From Perkinsus marinus ATCC 50983 (taxonomy: Eukaryota; Perkinsozoa; Perkinsida; Perkinsidae), in contig NW_003200720.1 of assembly GCF_000006405.1 (NCBI RefSeq), positions 318,664 to 347,454 on the forward strand: a stretch of DNA of 28,791 nt. The letters run 5' to 3'. Numbering within the stretch: the stretch's first letter is position 1; every line of letters begins with the position of its first letter. Below are positions 1-10,871 of the stretch, one piece after another. The notes under the pieces were generated by a model. It did not search any database and was not told where the DNA came from. It saw nothing but the letters and a program-made list of their open reading frames with translations. The translations under genes were made by a program, and so were the position numbers.

Positions 1-1772
1 GTCGCGGTTTCCAAGTAAATTATATCCATTGAATACTAAAGGGTTCTAACCTTCGATCGAATCCGTCATGCGCCCCGAAATTAATCCCCTCAGTTGTGCC
101 TTCCGGACCGAATACCGACGTGGACGTCCCTAACCATTGCATTGTCCTGTAATGCAGCAGGAGTGTTTAGCATTTATCATGCACCTTTCTGGAATGCTGT
201 GGGGAGGGAGATTGAGAGAGCTACGGTAGCAGGGAGATGAAGGAGGGAACTCAGTGTAAACACAATTCTCGGGAATTTCCCGTTTTTGAGTTGTTTTTGA
301 GGAAAAATGATATTTGAGACGATTTCATCTTCACAAAGTGGATGTTGTAAAAATTTCTTTGAATGTACTTTGTTTATAATTTTTTCCCATCGTGTTCCCG
401 TCGAAGTTTCATTGCCATAGTTCTTTTCTCGTTTTGCAAACGGGTTGCAACATAATGGAGGACCTGGGATTCGAACCAGGGAAGATGTCATTATTTCAGA
501 ACCCTCAACTTCGATGGGGCTCGGAGCCCTTTCTAGTGGGTTTAGTTCTCCACGGCATGGCAAAGGTGTGCATTTGGACATACTTTGTATCTTGTTACAG
601 TCGAACCACAGATTCTCTTTTTAGGTTGATCTACGACATAGTGGTTCATTGAAGATTCTTTCACGTGCGTTCACTCATCATTGCAGAAGATACGCTGATG
701 TCCAACGACAGGAGGTAAGGAAGATATTCCTCAAGTCGTTCGGGTCCATTGTAGAGGAGCGATTGTTACACTTATGCGTATCTTGGATGACTCCGAGTTC
801 GCCGCGAATTCATTTGATACATTTCTTCATGCGATGTATGCGTATATATTTCAAGATTGACTCACGCGCGAATTTGCAATAGAGCCGTTGTTCGTGAGTT
901 GTTGATCATAGGTAGTTTGCTGCATTGATTGGAACTTCGTTGTAGATTAATATTTACATGTCGAATGGAACAGTAGGCGAAGTACTTTATTATTTCACCT
1001 TTACAATATTGATCCATATTGAGACTCAAATTCGTTAGATTCAACTTGGGAATTGTTGATCGCAATGGACAATTACGGTATCGGAAAACTGAAGCACTTG
1101 AAGTTCGCTTTGAATTTCTTAGAAATGCTGCTGCTGCTGCCGTGTTCATGTTACAGCGTTGATTATATACGTGCTGTTGTATTTCTATGTTTTATCATAC
1201 CATCATTAACTGAATTCGTTGCAGACTCTAGCAGTGAGCCTGAATGCCTTGGCCCGATTGGACTGGAGGTCTCGGAAAATGCGTCTATATGCTGAGCAAG
1301 CGGTAGCAGCTCGATTGAAGACAGCATTGCAGATGGATAACGGTGTGTGCATGCGTGCTAATTATGATACCACACCTTTCGTAACTCAGTGGCAGATCGC
1401 ACGAAAGGAAGGGATAATGATACGTTCGATATGCAGTCGTTGTCGTTGTTGGCTCAGAGGTAGTAGAATCGGGATACGCGAAATCACAAGTTAGATGTGG
1501 TGAAGCTGATAGATTCTTCTACACGGGAATCATAGTTGTATTAAATGATTGCTGATAAATTACCATTTATTATTCGTACTCAATTCTCGATGGGAATATG
1601 AGAGTCGTTGACTGGGTGTGTTCTGTCTATTGTCAGTCTAATATCCCTGGCTGATGAGCTTCCACCCACGGCCCTCCTTCGGGATCTCTTCGCACTAGCG
1701 AGCACCTCCCCTATGGGATCTATGGCTAGGAGGCTGATCGCTAAGGAAGGTGAGGAGTGGTATGGGAAATGA
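1..1772 (+). CDS. Probable helical-repeat (HPR/FAST-like) organelle RNA-binding protein, 3' part
   Basis: The 5' end lies outside the window. The best-supported exons are 500-565, 625 onward, one ending at 1141, 1225-1342, 1390-1459 and 1637-1772 with stop TGA at 1770-1772; the introns 1343-1389 and 1460-1636 keep frame exactly. The exon at 1225 reads LAVSLNALARLDWRS, and the one at 500 ends in LVLHGMAK. Such 'hxxLxALAxLxxR' helices recur in heptatricopeptide/FAST-kinase-like proteins, which in alveolates bind organellar RNA (family knowledge). The C-terminus is a further helix ending EGEEWYGK, and no RAP domain is seen. The joins between 625 and 1040 are not settled because two frames compete. 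The family call rests on pattern, not on a catalytic motif, and another alpha-solenoid repeat family is possible. Confidence 0.55.
443..499 (-). repeat. Intron with an antisense tRNA T-arm-like (B-box) sequence
   Basis: The putative intron before the exon at 500 begins GTTGCAAC and ends TTTCAG. On the minus strand it contains an exact Pol III B-box, GGTTCGAATCC (477 to 467). The B-box sits in an inverted repeat CCTGG/CCAGG with an 8-nt loop, where a true T-loop has 7. No complete cloverleaf was found, so it is called tRNA-like rather than a tRNA gene. Confidence 0.5.
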
Positions 1773-1844
1773 CAAATAATTGGTATAGAAGAGTATCAAT
1801 ATTGGAGTAGCTCGTTCCTGGAAATTCATTTCTAGTAGGGGGGT

Positions 1845-1917
1845 TGCTCTCCTCGTATTGAAGTCGGTTGTTGTTTTGTATGGCGAAGGTCGCGGGTTCG
1901 ATCCCGGGTGGAGGGCA
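1845..1917 (+). repeat. Truncated tRNA-like sequence
   Basis: This lies about 70 nt after the stop of the upstream gene. Reading 5' to 3' there is a D-loop-like AGTCGGTT, a variable-loop-like AGGTC, then a T-arm with GGTTCGATCCC at 1895-1905. Flanking bases can pair as an acceptor stem (TGCTCTC at 1845-1851 with GAGGGCA at 1911-1917, one wobble). The span between D-loop and variable loop is about 6 nt too short for an anticodon arm, and the T-stem has two mismatches. It is more likely a decayed or truncated tRNA copy than a working gene. Confidence 0.45.
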
Positions 1918-2021
1918 TTTTGGTGTATTTAGTTGGTGGTAATCAAGTTCCTGCCGGACAACTTGCTCAACTACGAGTTTTCAAAAACGCATGCCAAATT
2001 ATGAAGTATTGCAAATCCAGT

Positions 2022-4615
2022 GCCGTTGAGGGAATGTAAGAGAGCAAGTGGATGCAAGATTTATCTATCTCATCCTCAGGTTCAACGATTCTGAATTTGG
2101 GGAATCTATTCGGGTTTTTTTCGAAGCGGCAATGGCAAACACGAAAGCACCGACTAAACGGATACGACCAAGATGGGCGAACGAAATGTAATTCTATTTC
2201 GCGGCGTGGTTCATAAAGCTGATAATTCATTTGAGTGAAATCTTTCCGGGATAGTTTTGTGGCGCAGTGACGGTGACTGTGATCAGTTACTGGCTGTTGA
2301 AGGATCATATGAAGGTCCGAGTAAAGAGTCGGTCGTTGGTGGACAACGAGTGTATGGATATTTTGATGCTTGCCGATCCTAGAGGGGTTGAGCCTGCGGA
2401 AATCGATAACACATCTGGGCGAGTCGGTAAACATAAAGCCAACAGACAGGAAGTGGTCGTGGAGTGTTTGGGGCCTTACGCGTAATTTAGCGTTGAGGAA
2501 ATGCTAGATTGGGCTAGATATGTTGATAGATAGGTTTTACGCGGATAGTACGAGAAGGACATCGGTGTCGAAACTTCATCAGCGGTTGTTGGAGCTCCAA
2601 GGGTAGGACTGAGGTTGATTATGGTTAGATGCAGAGTAGGTCCGGTTTGTGATGATCCTCGCAGGTATGTGGTAATGGTGATACCCTATTATGAATGGCG
2701 AGAGTTAAAGTCACTCGATGACAAGTTGTTGTATTTATACAGTTTGGGTAGGAAAGTATATAAACGGATAAAAGAAAAAGATGAGCTTAGCCGACGGGAA
2801 GCAGCGAAAGGCACAGTCGTAAGCTTCAATACAGGTGCGTTGAGGAAATACAAGTGGTGGTATGATTGCAAGGACTCACTCTTCAGCGGATGTGCAAGCT
2901 GCAGTGCCTGAGGATGACTGGTGGTCATCGGATTCGGATTGTTGTGATGAAGGAGTATATTCATCAACGGGGTTGATACGGAATGCTGAAGGAGTTCACA
3001 AGTGAATCGTTGAGGAAATGCAAGATTGAGTAAGATTGCAAGATTTCAGGTTGTCTCCGTTGATGGTGGAGGGTGATCCGAGATCGTCAGCGGCTGTCTT
3101 ATCGGAGTTGACAGCAGATTTGATGGAGGATTATCATCATCATCAAGATGAGGAAGCTTGATGGGATCAGAAAGAGCATCTTAGGTTGATACATGCAACA
3201 CGTAAATCTTATCGTTTCTGAATTCATTCATATGTGTTTCGGGTATGCTCGCGAGGTTGGGTTGTATTAGCTGTTCAATGGTAAAGTGTGAGTAGCGCTC
3301 GCCCTGGTAATTGATTTGAACAATTGTAGATTGCTTGCATGAGTTGGGGAGCGGTGTATTCGGATGTTAACCATCGATGGGAGGCTACATGGGAGGCCTC
3401 GATGAGCTCTGATGATGAATCTTGGGAAGAATGGGAGGAGGAAGAGGAGACTGATGATGAAGAGGAGGATGATGATAATAGAAATGTAGGGTGTGGGAAT
3501 CGATCCGGGGACCTTTCGATGAGGATCTCATCGAGTAGTCCATGAGCTGATATAGTCAGCAGTTGGTTGTCGAGTGAATCGAACCTGGGTTATCTGATAG
3601 GTAATGTTGCGGCCCCCTCGTCGGGCTATACCTCCTGAGCGTTGGATGAGGGGGAGGATGATGATGCCGCCGCCGCCATCGCCGCCGCCGGGACGTCCAC
3701 AATCGGTGCCGTCTAGTAGCGACGACGATGATAGTGACTATGGTAATAGCTGAGGTGTATTTTGGAGCTCATCGGTGACTATGAGTTTTGTGGCGCAGTA
3801 ACGTTTGGTTGCATGTTAGGTGTAGAGGAGCGGTGGGGCTCTCCTCGTGGGTGGTATTCGTCTGGTTGGAATAATAATCCGCAGTGGAGTCGAGGTGGGA
3901 TACCCCAACCCTGCTGCTCATCGCGATCATGGTGGTGCTCTCCCAGCTTTAATTCGATACATTCCTCGTGAACCTGATTTTCACTAAACCTGCGGGAAGT
4001 CCTTGGAAAATTCAATATTGGCCATCACATACACTATTTTTTGATAGTAAAGCCAGGTATGTATTTGATAGTTTGTCTCAGCGTCCCCTCCCTCACCATC
4101 ACGATGGTGGTGCCGCCCTTCCTACACAGAAGATACGACTGATGAGTCTGTACAAGAGGACGAGGAAGAGGAAGAGGACGACGATAGGAGCCCATCGCCA
4201 CCGAGGCAGCGCAGGAGGATCGTAGTGGCTGAGTTATGTAGTAGTGCTTGGCAGTACTCTCCTACTCTTTAGTATTCTCCACCAAGCCCTCAAGTCCATC
4301 ATATTAGAGAGTTCAGTCCAGAGTTATGGAGATTGGCAGCTGTTGTTGCTCGGGGTAAAACGTCCCATCCGCGCTCAGTGTTAACGTGTCCTCTCAGGGG
4401 ATTCTCCACATAGAGAAAGCGATAGAGGATGGAATCCTCAGCCTAGAAACGGGAGGATGCATGAAAGGTAGGTAGTGAAGTGTCGTTGGTGTGGTATGGA
4501 AGTCCTGTTAGGTCGCCTTCAATTAGAGATTCTAGTCCTGATATGCCACAACGACAACAGTGGGGTTACGAGAGTGGAGGAAATGTAAGGCGGAACAAGA
4601 TTGGCAAGATCTCTC
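2022..4615 (+). repeat. Five diverged copies of a short direct repeat
   Basis: A block near the consensus TTGAGGAAATGCAAGATTG recurs near 2024, 2490, 2837, 3008 and 4570. Spacing is irregular and identity partial. In one frame the copies read like LRKCK followed by a DCKD- or DWQD-like tail, and some copies hold a stop. They could be a repeated exon in a gene that is decaying or being shuffled, or a small dispersed element. The function is unknown. Confidence 0.35.
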
Positions 4616-4930
4616 ACAGCGATCTCGGAGCAGATCTCGGATGACAGTAGCGAGTACGACGATTCATTTTCGGACGATTCATCTTTGGACGACTCACCAC
4701 GGCAACTCCAAGAGGGTTGGCGTGCCCCTGCCCCTGCCATCCATATTGAGATCAGTAGAGAAGGGTTCCAAAGGATAGGCCCTCATCCTTTACCGCCGAG
4801 TCGGTATCCACCATCACCATCACCACCGACCACCACCACGACAACAGCAATAATAGTGGAGTGGCCACCGATGTTACCAGAGATAACTGAGGATAGGATG
4901 AAGAGATTATGTGAAGATCGAGGGTAGGAG
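2615..4930 (+). other. Low-complexity putative exons upstream of the U-box
   Basis: Several stretches look coding but could not be joined. About 2690-2830 reads as a charged helix with YLYSLGRKVYKRIKEKDEL. About 3400-3480 is Glu/Asp-rich. About 3660-3735 is PPPPSPPPGRP followed by SSSDDDDSDY. About 4110-4240 holds EDEEEEEDDDRSPSPP, and 4620-4927 is acidic and then Pro/Thr-rich. Composition suggests a long disordered nuclear or scaffold-type protein, probably the N-terminal part of the U-box gene that follows (inference from position and strand). Parts may be pseudogenic, and exon borders are not given because several choices are equally good. Confidence 0.35.
3484..3600 (-). repeat. Two adjacent antisense tRNA T-arm-like sequences
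   Basis: On the minus strand, 3506-3496 reads GGATCGATTCC, one base from a B-box, and is preceded by AAAGGTCCCC, which matches a tRNA variable loop plus T-stem. About 80 nt away 3585-3575 reads GGTTCGATTCA. Both lie where introns (GTAGGG...GAGTAG and GTTGG...GATAG) can be drawn between the acidic exons. No full tRNA fold was found. Confidence 0.4.
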
Positions 4931-4949
4931 GATATATCATTACTTGCTG

Positions 4950-4990
4950 GGATAGGTCCTCGGTTCGGATCCCAGGCTCGGTATTCGGCT
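4950..4990 (+). repeat. tRNA T-arm-like sequence in a probable intron
   Basis: AGGTC is followed by a T-arm-like hairpin with GGTTCGGATCC at 4962-4972. Four of five T-stem pairs form around a 7-nt loop. It lies in the AT-rich stretch after the exon that ends near 4925, consistent with an intron. Confidence 0.35.
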
Positions 4991-5170
4991 TTCGGAAGAA
5001 TGATTTTGTTCATATATCATATCGTTAGGGAGACGTCGCAAGTAGACTCCTGTATTTTACAACTATATCCATTCAGTCAGCTCTACGCTTCGAAATTTTT
5101 CAGGATGATAAAAATCCGGAATGACCAGAATTCCTATGTAAGCTCTGCAATAATGTTTGTAAATTTCCAG

Positions 5171-5593
5171 GGCTCATGCATTAGTTGGGCAATCCTATTC
5201 TGCCGTTGTTTCTAATAGAGACCTATTCGCAATTGATGGTGGGGGTGAATTCCTTTTTGTATCTCTCTATGTCAATTGTACTCGTAATTGTTTTGATCAG
5301 TGTGTGTTATATGAACATAGGTTGGACCCCGACACCTTTATGTGCCCTATTACTCGAGCTCCACTGAGATGCCCTGCAGTGGCATGTGATGGGCATACCT
5401 ATGAGAGAGGTGCGATACATAGATGGCTGGCGAGGAATGATAAATCGCCTGTTACTGGTAGGAAGGTATCTATAGGTTCACCTTGGTAAGATTCATTTCA
5501 GGTTCGAGGATGATGACGAGGTTGGTACCCAACGTTTCGTTAAGAACCCTAATGTACTCCCTTTTCTTTGACGACAACAACAACAATAACTGA
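5171..5593 (+). CDS. U-box domain protein, C-terminal exons (probable E3 ubiquitin ligase)
   Basis: The secure part is exons 5321-5457 and 5502-5593, joined by a 44-nt GT-AG intron at 5458-5501, with stop TGA at 5591-5593. The protein reads LDPDTFMCPITRAPLRCPAV, then ACDGHTYERGAIHRWL and KSPVTG, and after the splice TRLVPNVSLRTLMYSLFF. This is a complete U-box: the PITxxxMxxPV-like strand, the GHTYER helix start, SPVTG and LVPN. U-box proteins bind an E2 and catalyse ubiquitin transfer, usually without zinc (family knowledge). The stretch from 5171 to 5320 is open in the same frame and reads AHALVGQSYSAVVSN, reminiscent of an RCC1/kelch-type strand, but it may be partly intron. The protein ends soon after the U-box, so any substrate-binding part must lie upstream. 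Confidence 0.75.
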
Positions 5594-5918
5594 TCGATCT
5601 TTACTCACAAGGCGCCGCTTTATCATTAATATTTCTACTCTTATCAGTGTTGTGTTCGATGTGTGACCAAGGACGAGATTCGCTCCGTGAGGGTTATTAC
5701 CTTATAGCGTAAATACGACCGAGTAAGTACAAACGAATGGGATGGAGGATAGTAAAGGAGAGGGGTAGACTTGTAGTCACAATGACGATTCGCGAGATCT
5801 GATTTCCTTTCAGAGGTCAGTTGCTCAATGCAAAATTATCTGGAATAAATACCACACTTCCCGTAACTCATTTGACGTCACCATCGCTCCAGTTTGCATT
5901 AACGTTAGTCTTGTTAAA
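5594..5918. other. Intergenic gap between U-box and EF-hand genes
   Basis: About 325 nt. I see no convincing exon, tRNA or repeat. It should hold the 3' end of the U-box gene and the promoter or leader of the next gene on the same strand. Confidence 0.5.
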
Positions 5919-8518
5919 ATGAACGAGCGTGATGATACAGATTCGAACACACTCGACGTCAGATTCTCCAACAAATCCTATCCTACTGAGCTGTTATGCT
6001 CAGCTATGGAATCTACAATGACCTTCAGCAAGCATTCTATGAGGGACACTGATGGGGCATCTAGGCTGGAAGAGCTGTTCAGTGAGTACTTGCATACTCG
6101 TGGGAGATTTGAATCATGATATAAACGATTAGGCGGTCTGAAAGTTCTAAGCTGAATTTTGGATATTGAATATGTATATATTTCCTTCAGATATGTTTGC
6201 AGAGGACGGCATGAATCGTGTTAACGGGGATTTAGTCGGGCATCTGCTGAGGTCTATGGGATATTCTCTACCTCAGCGTTGGATTGAGGAGTATGCTCAC
6301 ACCCCTGTCATCAGTTATATATTGCTCACATAACAGATATCTATTGCCGCACAAAGCAGGAGACGATAATGCCGTGACACTGAATGCTGAACAGCTCTCT
6401 TCTCTGGTGAGGACGTCGAGGAATGGAAGCCTTCCCTTGAGACATCTACTATATGTATGTAGATGATGAGTTTAGTAGAGGAGGAGGATAAGGAGGTATC
6501 CAATAAGGCATGTGTGTCCTCACCACTAGACGTGGGGATGCCAGAAGGGCAATCCTCCTCAATCCACCTACTGTATCGAACCATACGAGAGGTCTCCAAC
6601 TCCTTAGGTGAGGAGTGTGTACCGCGGAAGAGCCTCTCACTGAGGGGGAGTGTTTGAGTTTCAACACTGCACTGTTATTTAGCCTCGTAGAAAACTCCGT
6701 GTGTATACCTTTTACCTAACAAGGAATCGGTCGCGTGCCCCCTTCGAGACGCTCCCTCATATGAGTATAACACATCGCAATTCAGTTCCATCGATAAACA
6801 GAAGATATACACAACATTGTCAGGTAAAGGAGATCCATTTTGGGGACATCCGATGGAGCACTTAGTTTGTGAGCGTACAGCCACTTGGGATCCAAGAACG
6901 TCCCGAGGGAGTAAGCAACACTTATCAATCCGCCTAGAGGGATGGACCACCAGACCGGTAATTCAGCAATAGCTTTCCCCTGTATTTTCCCAGCTCGTTC
7001 TGAGCCGGCCCCGACGCGACAGGAGGTCATCGAGGAGAGAGGCAAGCTGTAAGCTGCGATACTCCCACGCGGCTCGATATGCACAGCATAGGTACACTGT
7101 CGCCAAGCGGACTCTAGAGTGGCTCGCAAGTGAGGTAGACAAGACAAATATCATGTTCACGTCCTTGAGGGAGGATCTCAAGCGGAGCCTTTGTAAGAAA
7201 TGACATCCCCTGGTCATACACTGACGGGACAAGGTATGCATGAACGTATGGTGAATCGAGAGCTACGGACACTTGGAAGCTACTTCGAGGAAAACGTAGA
7301 GCAATATCGAACATAATGACGGGATAAGTGTAGTTGGTCAGTTAGACCTAATAGCCGCTCGCCTCGCTTTGAGGGCCGAAATGGAATCTTTGGAAGAAAT
7401 ATATAGCCAGACTAGAGCCAAACAGAAGGGAGATGAAACAGCATTTTTAGAGGATAAGGAAAGTAGGAGGAAGCTGCCGACCTCGAGAAACTCTGTTTGT
7501 AGGGCATATAGGATATCTCGAGATGTGTGCTGAACGGAAAAGAGCATGTGAGAAAGTGGCGATCTCCTCGCTAAAGCGTCGACTGAACTGGTATGTTAAA
7601 GGATCTTCGAGGATTGTTGTGTTTGATTATCTTAGCTTGAAGAACGAAAGATACGCTCCACAGAGTACTCCAAACTCGTACAGGAGGAAAGGATCAAGGG
7701 CCAACTCGAAGGCGATCTTCGATTGGAAGAACACAAACGGCAGGTAAGCACTAGTGTGGATGATCCATTCCTGTTGGGATAGCGGGAACATGTCTCTATC
7801 GGAAGGGGTACATGTAACTACAGTCAGCGACATGATAGCGAGGTACCCAAAACTCAAGGGTATTGACTCTATCATGGCCTTATATATTCATATAATGTAC
7901 CAGGGTGACGATTTCTCCGCAGCTGCTTTGTGACAGCGAACAGAAGCTCGAGAAGATATTGTCGGTTTTGCCTTGCCTTACTCGTTGTTCTAGTTGCTCC
8001 TGGGCTTACTACAAGATGTCACTGACTTCATAGAGGATGGTCAATCAGCATGTGTTGATACTGAAGGATTGGTAAGTCGTACAGAGCTCTATGCTTAGCA
8101 TAGTCGATATTGTATAGGATTCCATTTCTTGATCAGTAGAGCACGTAAGTATTCAGAACCTACTTGAGGAATGAATTCGGATTCGTACATTTCTGGTATC
8201 TAAACGCGGACTGAAGTTTCTATTGCGATTTTTATAAGTTGGTTACTTCCTGTCTTGCTAGGTGAGAGGTAAGATACGTTTGATACAGGGTGATCTTCAA
8301 GAGCTCGTCGCTCATGGACGGCAAGAACCTCCTTCGCCACTTTCTTGAAATCATGTGTATCGAAGCACTCCCATGATTCTGCCTCTGCTGATGCGATACA
8401 AATATGTTATTATTGCGTTACGCCGGTACAACGGGTTGATAATGGAGTTCAACTGGCGGATCAAGTGTTGGGTCCACAAGAACACATCGTAGTCATTGAT
8501 GATACCTTCATCCTCTAA
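5919..8518 (+). CDS. EF-hand-like and coiled-coil protein, many small exons
   Basis: The start ATG at 5919 follows an AT-rich leader. Exon 1 (5919-6081) joins exon 2 (from 6191) across a 109-nt intron, giving LEELFNMFAEDG then LLRSMGYSLPQ. This aligns to a calmodulin-type EF-hand, but the calcium ligands at loop positions 1, 5 and 12 are replaced (A, M, L), so calcium binding is doubtful. Later exons carry long charged helices, for example at 7348-7490 (LRAEMESLEEIYSQ), 7666-7743 (LEERKIRSTEYSKLVQEERI) and near 7925-7990 (CDSEQKLEKILSVL), typical of coiled coil. The exon around 8031-8080 reads DVTDFIEDGQSACV. A last open exon runs to TAA at 8516-8518 and contains YYCVTPVQRVDNGVQLAD; an alternative end is TGA at 8346-8348. 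Several joins (6300-6340, 6650-6830, 7490-7550, 8090-8360) are uncertain. A structural or cytoskeletal role is plausible, but I do not recognise the protein. Confidence 0.55.
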
Positions 8519-8522
8519 TTGA

Positions 8523-8595
8523 TCCGCCATTCAAGGAGTTCATGAGTCATGAACTCTTTGAATGGCGGAGCAAATCGTCATGAATCATGACGATT
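8523..8595. repeat. Two nested-edge palindromes at a gene start
   Basis: The first has 23-nt arms (8523-8545 and 8547-8569) around one base, all Watson-Crick except one G-T. The second has perfect 11-nt arms (8573-8583 and 8585-8595) around one base. Three bases separate them. The probable start codon of the next gene (8562) is inside the right arm of the first, and the second lies wholly in its first codons. Confidence 0.9.
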
Positions 8596-8909
8596 GGCAG
8601 GCTGTCTCTCGCCTCATTGCCGCGATACATAATGTACCGTGCAAAACTCCGGCTGAATGAATGAGAGCAATGGCCCTCAGCCGGTGGTTGAGGTCCACCT
8701 CACATTGAGGCACCACGTACGACGATATCGAAATTGCTGTAGAGGAACCCGAACTGGGGTGGAACACAGGCGTAGGTGCCATTGGTTTCCACCACAGCTG
8801 GGGGAATCCTTGCCTTGTATTCGGCACACACAGCGGAAACAGTAGAATTGCACTGATCAATGGTTCTCGTCATACAACCACGGGAATGAACATGTCACGG
8901 AATCAATAA
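8562..8909 (+). CDS. Small hypothetical protein, two or three exons
   Basis: The first exon starts at ATG 8562 and reads MAEQIVMNHDDWQAVSRLIA then AIHN before a GTACCG donor near 8634. A later exon, open from about 8742 to TAA at 8907-8909, reads EPELGWNTGVGAIGFHHSWG and then NPCLVFGTHSGNSRIALING. The two look strongly coding, but the middle joins are unsettled: a piece reading PVVEVHLTLRHH may lie between them. I do not recognise a family. It sits between the end of the coiled-coil gene and the 3' end of the convergent lipase gene. The 5' end is folded into the palindromes at 8523-8595, which could affect its translation if transcribed (inference). Confidence 0.45.
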
Positions 8910-9027
8910 ACCCGCATGATGCTCATCGAGGAATAAATCGACCACGAAAGCAGTATCAACAAGAGCGAAATATCGTCCCGGCCTGTGGTCTCGTTGGACC
9001 TTTTACTGATCGAACTGGCTAAAACAA

Positions 9028-9057
9028 ATTGGATTATCCAATGACATAATTACGTCA
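9028..9057. repeat. Back-to-back short palindromes in the convergent gap
   Basis: 9028-9042 is ATTGGAT and ATCCAAT around a T. It runs directly into 9042-9057, an imperfect palindrome TGAC...GTCA with a TAATTA core. This lies between a plus-strand gene end and the minus-strand lipase 3' end, where it could mark 3' ends or be a small element remnant. Confidence 0.6.
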
Positions 9058-9170
9058 TGATGAGTTTCACTGCATGTACGAGGTGGAACACATGACTTCA
9101 ACTCAACTCCAAGATGAACTCAGCAATAGTTCGAAAACTTCGGAAAGTGAAACAAGTAGTCTCAACGGAC

Positions 9171-10871
9171 TCAACTTACTTCCCCTAATAAAGCTGTCTT
9201 ATAGCTATCGATCAAATGAGCATATCCAGCCTTGGGGATCATCGGACGATCAGCTCGAGCAATCTCACAGAAGAAGTCAACCAGAGAGGACTCCCCAAGT
9301 GTAGGATCCATACCATTGGTGAGGATAGCCTTACCAGGATGTGAGGGATCTGTACCGATCACATACACCTTACCGGGTATAACCAAAGGAGTTGACCACT
9401 CATAATCAGCTAATAGATGGCTTGTGGACTCACCCCAGCCACCAAATAGATATTCTAAAGAATACATACAAGTTCGACTGATAACATCCCCATCATTGAC
9501 ATAAGACTTCAAGCTTAGATTCCATGGTAAGGAGCCAGATCGTCGCCATCCACGGCTTTGTAGAGTATCAGATAGAACAGGAGGGGGACCAAAGGCTATC
9601 GACTCTACCCATACTCGAGGACTCAACTCTGGTGCTATTAATATGCCTGCCACTAGTGCAACACCACCACCTAGGGAGTGACCAGTGATAAGGAGACGTC
9701 CATTGCTTGCTCCAGAAGATAGAGCCTTTCTAATGTACGGCATAGCATTCTGGACCACCCACACGGCGCCAGCGTTTATGCCTCTGTGGACACGAAGACT
9801 ATTCGATCCAGTATCATGATCATTACTATGTACTACATTAACATCATCACAGAGCATATCAGTGATAGCATCAGCCAGTGTAGCAGTACCACGTATGGCG
9901 AGAACAACTGTACCATCATTACGAAGGGCAACGATAAAACGAGGCTTCAAAGGATCTGTAACTTCGAACTTCCCCTCAGGTGACATATAAAATATCTTAG
10001 TAAGATCAGGACACATTATGAAGATAGAACTTGGCGGTCTCTCATTTTCCGCTAGTTGCTCCTCCTCGAACTCATCCCGAGTCATCTCCCCAGTATTGAT
10101 AGTATCATAAGCAGCCTCAGCATAAGCAAGAGAGCTCATAGCTGCAGCGACGTCGATGTCCACCACTTTACGGCCGAATTTATTAGAGTCCCAGTTGGGC
10201 ATGTCTAACGGTCGTGAACGACACATATCGAGAAAATCGGCCATAACCTCTTGTGGTGGTCTTGGCTTATCTGAACCATGTGAAGTGGCTGCTAGCCTAC
10301 CACAATCAGCAATCCTCCGCCATACTCTTTGGACCATATCGATATTCACCTGAGCTTCTCTTTGACGTTCCTATACAAGGAAATGATGAGAGGGGAGGAG
10401 ACAATCGAAGCTCAACAATACCTTAGCTCGAGCAGCCTTGTGTCGAGCACTCTCAACAACAGCACGAGCGGTAGCGCCGACTCCCTCCCACTGACTTCTG
10501 GCAGCCGCTTTTACTGATCCAGCAGCAAGGCGCGCAGCCTCAGCAGCCCGTCTCGCTGATTCGGCTGCTCGTAACGCTTGATCGACTGTTCCAGAGGCCG
10601 TATCGTTGGGGTGAGCAGCACTTTGAGATATCCTACATCGCTTATCTTCAAAACTCCCTCCTGCCTGGCCTCCTGACATTTCCCAAGCCTGGCGGCTAAG
10701 CTCAGAAGCCTTATCGGACAACCACTCGCTTTCTGATTGTAATTCGGCTGCGATGTGTTTCAAGTTATCATCAACTGAACTCTCCTTTCCTGATTCATCA
10801 CAGAAGGTCCTCATCTTACAGACTCTCGACAGGCTTGCTATGGCAGATGCTAAACGAGTGAAGTCGGCCAT
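9171..10871 (-). CDS. Class 3 lipase (sn-1 diacylglycerol lipase-like), two exons
   Basis: Exon 1 runs 10871-10422 and exon 2 10370-9171, with a 51-nt intron (GTATTG...TATAG) that keeps frame; the protein is 549 aa. Residues about 1-160 are Ala/Arg/Ser-rich helix, likely coiled coil and cytosolic. The alpha/beta-hydrolase core follows: VLAIRGTATLADAITD (the lipase 3 oxyanion strand), the nucleophile elbow TGHSLGGG with Ser near 382, AFGPPP, the acid in YVNDGDVISR (Asp about 445) and a C-terminal His in GYAHLIDSY (about 535). VIPGKVYVI matches the DAGL-type segment after the acid. Such enzymes hydrolyse acylglycerols (family knowledge). No transmembrane N-terminus is seen, unlike animal DAGL-alpha. 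The ATG chosen is the first in frame, with no coding signal upstream. Confidence 0.93.

Noticed and set aside
455-545. Complete tRNA-Ser-like fold on the minus strand with a long variable arm
   Set aside because: The acceptor pairing and hairpins run into the coding exon at 500-565, the T-loop would be 8 nt, and no D-arm forms; only the T-arm part inside the intron is kept.
681-702. A 22-nt intron joining two frames of the first gene
   Set aside because: It would solve a frame problem, but is about half the length of the shortest secure intron; the join is left open.
6675-7314. Overlapping minus-strand open frames
   Set aside because: The plus strand here has in-frame exons with good splice sites and coiled-coil protein pattern; the minus frames show no motif.
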